A DNA stretch of 44,773 nucleotides from Myxococcota bacterium (GTDB lineage: Bacteria; Myxococcota_A; UBA796; JAJRTE01), in the NCBI GenBank assembly GCA_024278455.1, contig JAJRTE010000043.1, forward strand, positions 1-44,773, read 5' to 3'. Position numbers and translations under genes: made by a program. The notes under the pieces are model-generated. The model was given only the letters and a program-made list of their open reading frames with translations. It made no database searches and was not told the origin of the DNA. Positions 1-9,407 of this stretch are shown in pieces. Numbering within the stretch: position 1 is the first letter of the stretch; each line of letters opens with the position of its first letter.

Positions 1-2
1 CG

Positions 3-1388
3 GAGAAATACCCCAAGACAGACGTGGCGGAAGCAGCAGCCAACCTGGTGCTGGACTCGTTCAACCAGCTCAAGGACTGGGAGCAGCTCGACAAGTATGC
101 CAGGCTGTTCCATGCCAAGCCGGAGTTCAGGTAAGCGTTCAAGAAGGATCTCCGCGACATCTACGAACAGGCATCGTTCAAGAAGCTCGAGGCGTTGGAT
201 AAGAGCGGCGATGACGCCAAGGTCGCCGAAGCCTTCTTTGCGTTCTACCAGGAGTTCCCATCTTCCAAGCTCAGCGACCGGGCGCTGTTCAATGCTGCCT
301 ACTACACCTTCAAGGCTGGCGACGTTTTCCGTTCCATCGAACTCAGGGAAGAGTTGCTGGCCAAGTTCCCGTCCAGCGACCTGGTGAACCAGAATCTCGA
401 TGCGCTGGGGAGGCTGTTCGAGTCCATCGCGGCCTACGACAAAGCTGCGCACTACTACGAGACGCTGGCGGCCCGGGATACCGGCAGGACGTTCGAAGGC
501 ACGGCGGATGCCTTGTACAATGCCGGGTTGTTCCGCGACGCGCTAGGAGAATGGGAGCGGGCCATCGCCGACTACCGGACCTACGCCACCGACTTCGCCG
601 GCCGGGAAGACGCCCACCTGGTCGCACTGTTGATAGGGCACATCTACGAGACCAACGGTCAGCTCGAGCAGGCTGCCGAGACCTACAAGGCCTACTTCAC
701 CGACTCCAAGCTGTCGCGAGTCGACCCCGACGTGACGATGGAGGCCCGGCTGCGCTACGGCAGGGTGCTCATGAAGCTCGGCGATCGCGATCGAGCCATC
801 AAGCATTTCGAGGCATCGGTCAAGGCGTTCGAGCGGATGGAGGGGGGAGGGACGCAGTTCCGGCTCGCCCCTCTCTATGTCGCCGAGATGCGGTTTTACA
901 TGATGGAGCCCTTGTGGGAGCGGTATCACGCCATCAGGCTGGACGACCCGACCACGGCGACGTTGAAGAGGCAGTTGCAGGCCAAGATCAAGCTCAGGGA
1001 GGAGGTCAGGGACGGGTATACTCGAGTCCTCCAGATGGGGCAGGGTGAATGGGGGATCGCCGCCTTGTTCATGATTGGCGAGGTCGATCGGGACCTTGCG
1101 GAGGCGATTCTCGAGTCTCCGACGCCGCCGAATCTCACCGAGGACCAGGCGAGGATCTATCGAGCCGGTCTCGAGGATCAGGCGTTCCCGCTCATCGACA
1201 CCGCCGCGACGGCGTTCGAGCAGGCGCTTGCCAAGTCTTACGAGTTGGGTATCTACAACGAATTCACGGCGCGAGCCAATGCGCTGCTTGCGGAGTTGCG
1301 GCCCAAGGAATACCCGGAGATGGCGGAGCGCCTGGGAGTACCTGACAAGCTCAGCGATTCGTTCTACGTGGCAGATTTCCAACTCTGA
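3..1388 (+). CDS. gltD: GltD/AgmU-like TPR gliding-motility protein, 3' part, with in-frame stop
   Basis: This is the C-terminal part of a tetratricopeptide-rich periplasmic protein; its start lies before the window. The reading frame is open from base 3 and reads as helical TPR-like sequence (start EKYPKTDVAEAA), but a TAA stop interrupts it at 132-134, after FHAKPEFR. Past the stop the same frame resumes with AFKKDLRDIYEQASFKKLEA and continues without a break to TGA at 1388, so the two pieces look like one protein. In Myxococcus, GltD (AgmU) is a long TPR protein of the Glt gliding complex that is encoded just before gltE, which is also the order here. The downstream piece could restart at TTG 195, but no good ribosome site is seen. 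The stop may be a true nonsense mutation, a read-through site or an assembly error (GAA or AAA to TAA is one base). The glt identity is inferred from gene order and TPR content. Confidence 0.72.
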
Positions 1389-1427
1389 CCCCGGCGAGCA
1401 GCGGGTGATGGTACGAAGTAGAAGACG

Positions 1428-2891
1428 ATGATCATGCATAACAGCGTTCGATCGGCGATCATACTCGGCAGCGTTTTGTTGGCAGCGGCGTGTGCGACCA
1501 CGGGGGGGACGGGGCCCGGGCCCGCCGGCGAACCGACAGTGCCTGATCGAGGCGCCATGGAGGAGGGCGAGGGCGGTGCGCGTGTGGAGGAAGCGACGCC
1601 GTCGCCGGGAGCGGTCTACGACGAGGCGGTTGCCCTGGTCACCGTGGACCCTGACGCGGAGGACGTATCCATCGACTATGCCGCGGCGTTCGAGAAATTC
1701 GCGCAGGCAGCGAGCCGGGATCCGGGTCACGTGAAGGCCCGGTTCAACGCCGGCCTTTGTGCCGAGAAGTTGGGGCGGCCGGAGGAGGCTGTTCAGTACT
1801 ACACAGCAGCGTTGAAGCTGGACCCGGAGTTCAAAGCGGCCTACTACAACCTGGCCAGGGCCTACGTCGCCACCGGGCAACCGGACCGGGCCATCGACAT
1901 GTACGAAGCCTACCGGGTCGAGCACCCGGACGACCTGAAAGCGCTGAACAACCTGGGCGGCGTGTACGGGTTGATGAAAAACTACGCCAAGGCGGAGGAG
2001 ATCCTCCAGAAGGTCCTTGCCAAGGACCCCACGAACACGCAGGCCTATCGGAACCTCGCCCGGGTCTACTACGACCAGGGAAACTACAAGCTCAGCCAGT
2101 TGCTGAGTGCGAATGCGGCGAAGCTGAATCCCGATGATCCGGGCGTGCAGAACAACCTGGGCGTCACCCACCTGAAAATGGGTGATGAGCGGCTGGCGAT
2201 CGAAGCGTTCAAACGGGCGATCGAGTTGGACCCGACGCACCAGCAGGCCAACTACAACATGGGCATGATAGCGCTTCGTTCCGGCGACTTCTACCTGGCC
2301 CTCGAATGTTTCGAGCGTGCGGTCGAGAAATACCCCGGGAACGTGGATGCCCACCTCGGGCTGGCTGTGGCCTTGCGTGGTGTTCAGGACCTGGATGCCG
2401 CGATCGCGGAGTACGACAAGATACTGGAGATTGAGCCGGAAAATTTCACCGCCCTGTACAACCTGGCCACGGTCTACTACACCTACCTCCAGGACTTTGA
2501 TAAGAGCTTGCAGTACTACAACCGCTGTGTTACACTCGCCTTGGAATCCAGCCTGGCGGGCGAGGTGAAGGCACGAATAGCGCAGGTCAAGCAGGAGCAA
2601 GCGGATTTCCTGGAGGCCAAGCGGGCGGAGGAAGAACGCCTGGCCAGGGAGAAGGCGGAGGCGGAGCGAGCCCAAAAGGAGCTTGCCGGGGCCACCGAGA
2701 CACTCGAGACGTTGATTCGCCAGACAGAGGAAGTCCTCGAGGCTGGCGGTGCGACTTTGCCGGAAGACAAGGCGACCACGGCGAAGATGGCTATCGAGCA
2801 GGCGAGGATGGTGCTGGAGATGAACGACCTCGACATGCTGAAGGAAGCCATCAGCTATCTCGAGTCTGTCGCCAAGACGCTGCAGGAGTGA
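1428..2891 (+). CDS. gltE: GltE/AglT-like TPR lipoprotein
   Basis: This 487-residue protein begins with a lipoprotein signal (hydrophobic ILGSVLLAAAC, lipobox cysteine about residue 22), so it is probably anchored in a membrane facing the periplasm. After a Gly/Pro/Glu-rich linker, residues about 60-370 carry around nine TPR units, recognisable by repeated A..Y..A L.L.P... patterns such as AVQYYTAALKLDPEFKAAYY and AIEAFKRAIELDPTHQQANY. Residues about 385-430 are a charged coiled coil rich in Glu, Lys and Arg. Length and architecture fit AglT (GltE), a TPR component of the Myxococcus gliding machinery. The gene starts 40 bases after the preceding TPR gene stops and is followed 48 bases later by the gltF-like gene, which supports one operon. 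ATG at 1434 is an alternative start; both lack a strong Shine-Dalgarno sequence. Confidence 0.8.
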   Translation: MIMHNSVRSAIILGSVLLAAACATTGGTGPGPAGEPTVPDRGAMEEGEGGARVEEATPSPGAVYDEAVALVTVDPDAEDVSIDYAAAFEKFAQAASRDPGHVKARFNAGLCAEKLGRPEEAVQYYTAALKLDPEFKAAYYNLARAYVATGQPDRAIDMYEAYRVEHPDDLKALNNLGGVYGLMKNYAKAEEILQKVLAKDPTNTQAYRNLARVYYDQGNYKLSQLLSANAAKLNPDDPGVQNNLGVTHLKMGDERLAIEAFKRAIELDPTHQQANYNMGMIALRSGDFYLALECFERAVEKYPGNVDAHLGLAVALRGVQDLDAAIAEYDKILEIEPENFTALYNLATVYYTYLQDFDKSLQYYNRCVTLALESSLAGEVKARIAQVKQEQADFLEAKRAEEERLAREKAEAERAQKELAGATETLETLIRQTEEVLEAGGATLPEDKATTAKMAIEQARMVLEMNDLDMLKEAISYLESVAKTLQE

Positions 2892-2939
2892 GCCCGGGTC
2901 TGTCTGGTTGCACGCGGGGCCGCTCCGAGGGGTTGACTC

Positions 2940-3242
2940 ATGAAGATCGATCAGCGCATAGTTTTTGTCGCAATCTTGGTGTCCACGCTTTCGGCTGGCC
3001 CCGTTGTCGCCCAGGAAGAGCCAGACGACGACGCGGTAAACGTGGTGGAGGAAGGCGACAGGAAAGTTCTATACAAGGCCAAGACCGAAATCAGTTTCGA
3101 GGGCGTGGACGTCGAGGGCGAGATCAAGAAGCCCACCGGATCCTACCTGCTGGAGCGAAGAAAAGCGAAGTTCAGCTCCCTGATCAAGTTCCGAATGGAT
3201 TTTGACAAGGAGATGTTGCGGTCCGTCCACGAGGTCAAGTAG
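2940..3242 (+). CDS. gltF: GltF/CglF-like small periplasmic gliding protein
   Basis: This small protein of 100 residues has a cleavable signal peptide (residues 1-24, cleavage expected after VVAQ or near it) and no further membrane segment. The mature part is acidic at first, then contains the stretch YKAKTEISFEGVDVEGEIKK, followed by a basic segment (LLERRKAKFSSLIKFR) and DFDKEML. I associate this pattern with the small gliding-motility protein called GltF or CglF in Myxococcota, which acts in the periplasm or envelope with the other Glt proteins. Its place between the gltE-like TPR gene and the FHA/TonB-like gltG gene is the same as in the Myxococcus core cluster. The start ATG has a GGGG-containing Shine-Dalgarno-like stretch (AGGGGTTGACTC) just before it. 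The assignment is mainly by position and sequence pattern; no catalytic function is expected. Confidence 0.7.
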   Translation: MKIDQRIVFVAILVSTLSAGPVVAQEEPDDDAVNVVEEGDRKVLYKAKTEISFEGVDVEGEIKKPTGSYLLERRKAKFSSLIKFRMDFDKEMLRSVHEVK

Positions 3243-3290
3243 CGTGCGAGGCTGCCGTCGAACCCGTCCTTGCGTTCCAGGGGTAACTAC

Positions 3291-5099
3291 ATGATGGAAT
3301 CTGACAGGGCCAAGGGCTACCGGTTCTCCTACCAACTCTTTCGCGACGGCGACCTGGTTCGCGAAGAAGAGCTGGAAGGGACCAGTATCACCATCGGTCG
3401 TGCCGAAACCAACCTCATCGTTCTCGACGACGGTGCCGTCGCGGATCTTCATGCGGTCGTGAAGCTGGGCAAGGACCACACCCTGGTCTTGACCGATCTC
3501 GGCAGTGAAACAGGCACCCGGGTCGGCACGGACCGCGTGGACCTGCGGGCGGTATTGGACCCGGAGTCGGTGGTCAAGATCGGCCCTTACGAGATTCAGT
3601 TTTTCCTCGACGTGTTCGAGGAAGAACTGCCCGAGCGGGAAACCCGGCCTTCCGAGCCTCTCGAATACAGCATCGAGGCTGCCACTCGAGACGTGGTCGC
3701 CCTGATTTTCGACTCGTGGGACCGCCAGGATGGGGCCGGTGTCGATGACACGCGAGCCAGCAAGGTGCTGGAAGTGTACGAGGTCTGGGGCGACCAGATC
3801 CTCAGCGCGAGGCAGTATCGTCGCAAGGGCAGCAAGGTCGTGATCGGCAGCGATTCGAGGAAGCAGAGGCTTGACTATGTCGTGTCCATCGAGGACTTGG
3901 CTGTCAAGCCGAGCTACGCCCTGATCCAGAGTCGTGCGGGCGTGCCCTATCTCCGGTTTTCGGAATCCCAGTCTGGTGTGCTGCACGTGCGGGGCGAGGT
4001 GATGACGCTGGCCGAAGCGGTCAGGTCCGGTTTGGCGAGGCGGGTTGCCGGGCAGCAGCTCTACGAGGTGCCGTTGACCGCCGACACCCGTTTCGTCTTG
4101 ACGGTCGGGCCATTGACCTTTATCGGCGGTTCCTGCTATCCCGCCAAGAGACCCGCGGCCGCCGGCAAGATGGACCTCGATACCAACTTCATGACGCTGC
4201 TGCTCGTCATCGCCTTGCTTTTCGGGAGTTGCACGGTCTACATGATGACATTGCCGCCACCTCCCAAGATGGATCTCAACCAGATTCCCGACCGGTTCGC
4301 CAAGCTCATCATCCCCAAGAAGCTCGAGAAGCCGGAGCCCATCGAGAAGAAGGACATTCGCGCGAGCACCAAGGTGGAAGAGAAGGCGCCCAAGGAGGAG
4401 AAGAAGAGCACCAAGCGGGATGACAGCAAGACCAAGAAGAAATACGACAAGGTGGCAATAGACAAGGCCGCGATGGACAAGAAGATAGCCGAGCGGTCCG
4501 GGCTCCTGGGTGAATTGGGAGGAGGGGACGGAAGCAAGGGGCTGTTCGGCGAAGGTCTGGGCGCCGGTGTCATCAGCGGGGTGGCTGGTCTGCTGGGGAC
4601 GACGGGTTCCAGTTCCATCGCCGGTGTTCCGGCCGGATCTCGAGGTCTCGGGTTCGGCGGCGGGGGGACGGCTGGCGGTATCGGTGGCGTCGGGACCAGG
4701 GGAGGAGGCGGTGGCGGCGGTGGCGGAGACGTCCATGTCAAGCGGAAGAAGAAAAAGACCTATGCCGACATTGACGTCAGCGGCGGCAACGCCGTGGTCT
4801 TGGGTGCGCTGGACAAGGCGATTATCGAAAAGGTCATTCGCGACCATCTCAACGCGATCCGGTATTGCTACCAGCGTGAACTCGTTCGCAATCCGCGCCT
4901 GTCCGGTAAGGTCACGGTCAAGTTCACCATCTCGGGCAACGGGACCGTCTCCCAGTCGACCGTGAAGGAATCCACGATGGGGAACGTGAGTGTCGAGAAG
5001 TGTGTCAGTCTACGCATTCAGCAGCTTCGCTTCCCGGAGCCTCGAGGCGGAGGCATCGTTATCGTATCGTACCCATTCTTCTTCAAGGCGGCGGGCTGA
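3291..5099 (+). CDS. gltG: GltG-like FHA protein with AgmX/PglI (TonB-like) C-terminal domain
   Basis: The protein has 602 residues when started at ATG 3291, which has AGGGG at a suitable distance. Residues about 10-105 form an FHA domain (TSITIGRAETNLIVLDD), a phosphothreonine-binding fold that would lie in the cytoplasm; a second FHA-like segment may occupy about 175-265. One membrane helix follows at about 300-319 (TLLLVIALLFGSCTVYMM). The periplasmic part begins with a Lys/Glu-rich linker, then a glycine-rich stretch (about 410-482), and ends with an AgmX/PglI-type C-terminal domain (about 502-602) containing IRYCYQRELVRNPRLSGKV. This layout fits GltG, an inner-membrane Glt protein thought to pass motor force across the periplasm in gliding. 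The stop overlaps the next start (TGATG), so translation of gltH is probably coupled. Confidence 0.82.
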   Translation: MMESDRAKGYRFSYQLFRDGDLVREEELEGTSITIGRAETNLIVLDDGAVADLHAVVKLGKDHTLVLTDLGSETGTRVGTDRVDLRAVLDPESVVKIGPYEIQFFLDVFEEELPERETRPSEPLEYSIEAATRDVVALIFDSWDRQDGAGVDDTRASKVLEVYEVWGDQILSARQYRRKGSKVVIGSDSRKQRLDYVVSIEDLAVKPSYALIQSRAGVPYLRFSESQSGVLHVRGEVMTLAEAVRSGLARRVAGQQLYEVPLTADTRFVLTVGPLTFIGGSCYPAKRPAAAGKMDLDTNFMTLLLVIALLFGSCTVYMMTLPPPPKMDLNQIPDRFAKLIIPKKLEKPEPIEKKDIRASTKVEEKAPKEEKKSTKRDDSKTKKKYDKVAIDKAAMDKKIAERSGLLGELGGGDGSKGLFGEGLGAGVISGVAGLLGTTGSSSIAGVPAGSRGLGFGGGGTAGGIGGVGTRGGGGGGGGGDVHVKRKKKKTYADIDVSGGNAVVLGALDKAIIEKVIRDHLNAIRYCYQRELVRNPRLSGKVTVKFTISGNGTVSQSTVKESTMGNVSVEKCVSLRIQQLRFPEPRGGGIVIVSYPFFFKAAG

Positions 5100-5839
5100 T
5101 GTGGCGTTTTCTTGTCATGATCGGGATGGCCGGTGTGGCACTCTGGTGCACGCCCCCCCTGCACGCGCAACCGGTGCGCGGCACGACCGGGGATGACATC
5201 GACGAGGAGGGTGAGCCTGCCTTGCCGTCGGGGGTTGCCGAGGATACCGGGAGAAGCGAGCGGGTCGTCGAGGTCGCTCGAGGCGGCTACATCAAGACCG
5301 AGCCCGTGGTGTTCGACTACCTCGGCGTTCTGCCCGGGGCCGCCGACTATGCGTTTGGCTACGGGCTCGCCACCGGACATGGCATGCGCCTGGTGGCCGG
5401 GGGCGACCTGGTTACCGGCTCCACGGTCGGCATTTCAGCGGAAGTCGCCTTTTGGCAGGTCGTCAACAAGGCGCTTGTGCCCCGTTCTCCCTCCTACCTT
5501 CACCAGGGGCCGACGCGCAGCTACCTGTTTGAAATTTCGGCCCGTCCGACAGTGATTCTCGGCAGTGCGGGACGGTTCAACCTCTACCTGAAGGGAGGCG
5601 TGGGCGTCTGTTTCCTCGAGGGAGACATCGACCCTGCGGAGCTGACCGACCCGACGTTGTACAGCTCGTTCACCTACGGGCTCAACCCCAAGCCCCTGGC
5701 AAGCGGTGGCGGAGGGCTCGAGTACTACACCCGCCTGTCCCACTTCTCCTTCACCTTCCTGGAAATCGACGTGTTGTACGTCCTCGGTGTCGATGTCGCG
5801 CTGGCCGTCAATTTCGCGGGCGTCAAGTACACGTTCTGA
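5099..5839 (+). CDS. gltH: GltH/CglE-like outer-membrane beta-barrel protein
   Basis: This protein of 246 residues starts at ATG 5099, inside the stop of gltG (TGATG). It has a clear signal peptide (MWRFLVMIGMAGVALW, cleavage near HAQ). The mature protein starts acidic, then consists of alternating-residue beta strands separated by short turns, for example FNLYLKGGVGVCFLEGDI and FSFTFLEIDVLYVLGVDVAL, and it ends with an aromatic residue (VKYTF), as is usual for outer-membrane beta barrels. In Myxococcus the gene after gltG is gltH, an outer-membrane protein of the Glt complex (I believe the same as cglE, but this name is from memory). No further glt gene follows: the next gene is convergent and unrelated, so gltI and gltJ equivalents must lie elsewhere or be missing. 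Confidence 0.72.
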   Translation: MWRFLVMIGMAGVALWCTPPLHAQPVRGTTGDDIDEEGEPALPSGVAEDTGRSERVVEVARGGYIKTEPVVFDYLGVLPGAADYAFGYGLATGHGMRLVAGGDLVTGSTVGISAEVAFWQVVNKALVPRSPSYLHQGPTRSYLFEISARPTVILGSAGRFNLYLKGGVGVCFLEGDIDPAELTDPTLYSSFTYGLNPKPLASGGGGLEYYTRLSHFSFTFLEIDVLYVLGVDVALAVNFAGVKYTF

Positions 5840-5923
5840 GTGGCGTCCGACAGCTTGGGCGCTGTGCTGGGGTGGGAACGGCCGCCCGAGCGCACCGGTG
5901 CAGGAGCCTGTCTCGAGGGGCGG

Positions 5924-8900
5924 TCAGCTCTCGGCGCTTCTCCGGGATTCGGCGGCGTTGCGGCCTGGCCGGATGTTGGCCTCTCTCAGGCGCTGGACCA
6001 GGATCTTGATGATGCCGAGCGCGATCTCCCGTTTCTGGGCCAGCACGTCGTAGAACGAGTCCCGGTCGATCCGAAGGGCCGACACGTGGTCCAAGGCAAC
6101 CACGGTCGCCGACCGCGGTTCCCGGTCGAGTATCGCCATTTCCCCGACGCATTCCCGGGGCCCGAGGACCGCGACCGTGCGGCCTCCCGTCTGCACGGCG
6201 ACATCACCCGAGAGAATCAGGTAGAGAGAGTCTGCCTCGTCGCCTTCCTTGAGCAGAACCGCGGATTCGGGGTATTCCACCTGTTGCGCGATCGAGGCCA
6301 CGTTGAGGAGTTCCCGCGAGGAAAGCTGCGAAAACAGCGCTACCTTCCTGAGAAAGAGGACCTTGTCTACTGAGGAAATCATCTGACTGTCTCCACCGGT
6401 TCGGGTCCGGGCGACCTGGCGCACATCCATGTCCGGGTCTGTCTTCAAGTCCTCGACTACCCGGGCCCATCGCGCATCGTCGAGGAGATGAGACAGGGCA
6501 CAGGCAGCCTCCTGGCGGACGACGGCGTCGGAATCCTTCAGCAGTCCCCGGACCTCCCCCACCAGGCGAGGTTCCCCCACACGTCCCGCCGTGTTGAGCG
6601 CGCACAGGATCAGCCAACGATCGCTCGACCGAAGAAAGTATCTGCACCATTGGATGTTCTCCTGGATGACCAGCGAGAACAACTCCTTCCCGTGTGTGAG
6701 ACGGGCTTCCACGGGGATGTCGTCCAGCAGCGGCACAAGCAGTCGCCGGAGCGCAGGGTCGATCAGTTCGTCCACCAGTTCGACGGCGTTGGCCATGTCG
6801 CTCTCCGGCCGGCCGGCCAGCGCATCGCTGACCGCCAAGAGGGGGCGCACGGGGTAGACGAGCGCCAGCAGGAGGAGGGCGCGCTCACGTGCCTGGGCGA
6901 GTTCCTCTCCAACCACCATGCGGAGGAGATCCCACTCCTCGCCCCCATCGGCCAGGGTGGCGGCGATCGCGCACCACTGGTAGCCGTCCTGGATCTCGAC
7001 GAGAAGGGGCGTGCGCACCTGGTCGAGTCTCAGGGGACCTTCCTTGCGTGTCCGGAGAATGTGGAAAGCCGCCTGAAGCACCTCGGTCCTCATGGCCCGG
7101 TCGGCCGGCAGGCGGTGAAGGAGGGCCTCCACGACGCGGCGGGTGCCGATTCTCTGCAGTGCTACGAACACATTGTGGCGAAATATCGGCTGGGTGTCGG
7201 ACAGCGGGAAGAGGTCCAGGAGGCTGCCCAGTGCCGCCTCGCCGTACCGTCCCAGCGCCGCGGCAGCCTCATCGCCGGTCACCGGATCACGCATGCGCGC
7301 AATCAGCAGCGGTATCAGGTCGAGGAACTGAGCCTTGCCCGCAGCGTCCAGCGCTTCCCGCTGAACGTCGGGGGAGGGGTCCTGGACCAGGCGTCGCAGT
7401 CCGGCCTCGTTGGTCGCGAGTTCCCCCATCGCCCAGGCCGCTCGTGAGCGGCGTTCGTCGTCGTCATGGTCGTGGGACATGCGGTCCAGTTCCTCGAGTG
7501 CCACTTCCGAGGCCGGGTCCACCGAGTTCTGGACGAGGGCTACGATCACCTTGGCGCGAACGGCCGGAGACGGGTCGGGAAGGTGCATGCGGAGTTCCTC
7601 GGGACTCCGGACGAAATCGATGGCCGCCGAACGGACATCCTCGTCCTCGTCGACCAGGAGGTTGTTGAGGATGTCGTCCGGGACATCGACGTGCTCCTGT
7701 CGGCAGTAGGCGAGAGCAGCGGCTCTCAGGCGGCCGTCGGGCCTGCGCAACAGGGTGGTGACGTGGGCCCCCCACTCGCCCCCCCGGTGTGCCGGGAGCA
7801 GCTCGAGCGCCTCCAGGACGATGTTCGGGTCCGGGCTGCGCAGCGCCTCCACCAGGGCCTGCACCGAGGCCATGTCCGAAAGCATGATCGGGACGTCGCT
7901 GTCGATGGGACTTCTGCGCGTCAGCCCAGCGAGCAGCGCTGCGACGTAGCGCCTTTTGATGCCCGGCGCGATGGCGATCCAGGCGATCAGGACCGCGACG
8001 AGCACCCAGCTCAGGTGCGTCAGTGCTCTGGATTCCGTACCCATCAACATGAAGAGCACGCCGGCCGATCCAATGGCGAGCGGCTTCAACCAGCCCTCGA
8101 TCAGGGCCTTGAGCCGCCGCCGCAAGCGAACCGGGAGGGGGAAGTAGAGCAGTTGGAGGCAGGTCTCGTTCAGACTGTATCTGAGCGTGGCGTCGGCAGC
8201 CTTTTCGTAGACGACGAGGGCGAGCAAGGGACCTGCGAGCAGGCCGACGGCACCGAAGCTCAGCGCGATGGGGAGGGTCAACAATGCAGGGAGGATTCCT
8301 GTTCGTATGAGCAGGCGTCCGGTGAGGAGCAGGTGAAAGAAGAATGAGAGCAGTCCGCAAGCGCCATACAGGATCCCGAAGAAGGCTGCCAACTGGTCTT
8401 CGGAGAAATATCTCTGTGTCACCGCCTTGAACTCAAAGTCGATAATCGATGCAGCGACGGCAATGACGATTGCCAGCAGGGCGACGGAGCGTGCATAGGG
8501 CTTGAAGTCTCGCGCATCCGGCTCCACGGCCGGCAGCGGAGCGACCTCGTGGGCCTCGGTGGTGCTTCGGACCATCCACAGCACGCCGAGAGAGCCCATC
8601 AGCAGGCCGACGCACACCAGGAGCAGATTGGGCGTACCCAGGCGCGGGGCGAGGTAGGCGCCCCCGAAGCCGAAAACGGTGCCCGCCATGACCCCGCCGC
8701 TACCGATGATGCCGAAGAGTCGCTTGGCCTCCCTGGTCGTGAAAGATTCATTGGCGAAGGTCCAGAACAGTACGGAGAGCATGCTGCCGGCCACTTCGTG
8801 GAAGACGTAGAATGTGTGGTACACCCCTCGCCACTCTGTCGCGATGAGGTATCGCAGGCCGAGGAGAACGGCGATGGCCAGCACCAATTCGCCTCTGAGC

Positions 8901-9148
8901 ACGGTGGCAGGATTCCAGTGCCGAAGAAGCCGGTTGTACAGGATGACGACGATGCTGGAAGCGACTGCGACGGCCACGTACACGACAGGAAGCTGCGCCA
9001 CACCCATGCGACTGAGCAGAAGGGCGTCCCGCGCGGCTCGACCCACGATGATGTAACTGGTGGAGAAGAAGAGGAGCAAGAAGAGCAGGGCGGTCCGGCG
9101 CCGTTCGTCGTCTCGTATCCTGAGCCAGTGCGTCAGCAGTTGATCCAC
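5924..9148 (-). CDS. ATP/ADP-translocase-like membrane protein fused to HEAT repeats and cNMP-binding domain
   Basis: The protein has 1074 residues when started at GTG 9148, which has GGAGAGG just upstream; a longer reading (to 9289) has no ribosome site and a non-membrane N terminus. Residues about 15-420 hold roughly twelve membrane helices of the NTT (ATP:ADP antiporter, Npt/Tlc) type, with the family-like start FFSTSYIIVGRAARDALLLS. A soluble middle part, about 440-900, is built of HEAT-like helical repeats (VRSAAIDFVRS, VQREALDAAGKA, VRQEAACALSHLL). The C terminus (about 925-1060) is a CRP-type cyclic-nucleotide-binding domain with the phosphate-binding cassette GEMAILDREPRSATV, including the conserved Glu and Arg. 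The likely role is a nucleotide or related exchanger, or a sensor derived from one, gated by a cyclic nucleotide; substrate is unknown. The domains are seen, the coupling is inferred. Confidence 0.85.
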   Translation of the reverse strand: MDQLLTHWLRIRDDERRRTALLFLLLFFSTSYIIVGRAARDALLLSRMGVAQLPVVYVAVAVASSIVVILYNRLLRHWNPATVLRGELVLAIAVLLGLRYLIATEWRGVYHTFYVFHEVAGSMLSVLFWTFANESFTTREAKRLFGIIGSGGVMAGTVFGFGGAYLAPRLGTPNLLLVCVGLLMGSLGVLWMVRSTTEAHEVAPLPAVEPDARDFKPYARSVALLAIVIAVAASIIDFEFKAVTQRYFSEDQLAAFFGILYGACGLLSFFFHLLLTGRLLIRTGILPALLTLPIALSFGAVGLLAGPLLALVVYEKAADATLRYSLNETCLQLLYFPLPVRLRRRLKALIEGWLKPLAIGSAGVLFMLMGTESRALTHLSWVLVAVLIAWIAIAPGIKRRYVAALLAGLTRRSPIDSDVPIMLSDMASVQALVEALRSPDPNIVLEALELLPAHRGGEWGAHVTTLLRRPDGRLRAAALAYCRQEHVDVPDDILNNLLVDEDEDVRSAAIDFVRSPEELRMHLPDPSPAVRAKVIVALVQNSVDPASEVALEELDRMSHDHDDDERRSRAAWAMGELATNEAGLRRLVQDPSPDVQREALDAAGKAQFLDLIPLLIARMRDPVTGDEAAAALGRYGEAALGSLLDLFPLSDTQPIFRHNVFVALQRIGTRRVVEALLHRLPADRAMRTEVLQAAFHILRTRKEGPLRLDQVRTPLLVEIQDGYQWCAIAATLADGGEEWDLLRMVVGEELAQARERALLLLALVYPVRPLLAVSDALAGRPESDMANAVELVDELIDPALRRLLVPLLDDIPVEARLTHGKELFSLVIQENIQWCRYFLRSSDRWLILCALNTAGRVGEPRLVGEVRGLLKDSDAVVRQEAACALSHLLDDARWARVVEDLKTDPDMDVRQVARTRTGGDSQMISSVDKVLFLRKVALFSQLSSRELLNVASIAQQVEYPESAVLLKEGDEADSLYLILSGDVAVQTGGRTVAVLGPRECVGEMAILDREPRSATVVALDHVSALRIDRDSFYDVLAQKREIALGIIKILVQRLREANIRPGRNAAESRRSAES

Positions 9149-9407
9149 CGTGCCTCTCCGGAAGTGTTCCGAACGGCTCTCCTCGAGCCTCTCGGCTGAC
9201 AGCACGCCTGGACGCTGGACATCCCGCAACTGATCATCGGCGAGCAGGTCGCTTGCGACCACTCTACCGGCACGCCGCCACGGGCACAAGTCGTTTCAGG
9301 GGCGGTCGCCGGCGCCGGCTGCGACGGGGCACCTTGGTCTTCCGGAGCCTGGCGCGTGGCGTTGCCGGTGCTGGCCGGTGGTTCAGGCACGCTTGTCGAG
9401 CAGGGGG

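Noticed and set aside
543..2675. Long minus-strand ORF opposite gltD and gltE; similar long antisense ORFs at 3069-4847, 17818-20178 and 21976-23703
   Set aside because: They mirror the codon use of the real genes in high-GC DNA, lack ribosome sites and have no recognisable domains.
9149..9289. Longer N terminus for the translocase-HEAT protein
   Set aside because: The added 47 residues are hydrophilic without family likeness, while GTG 9148 has a good ribosome site just before the first helix.
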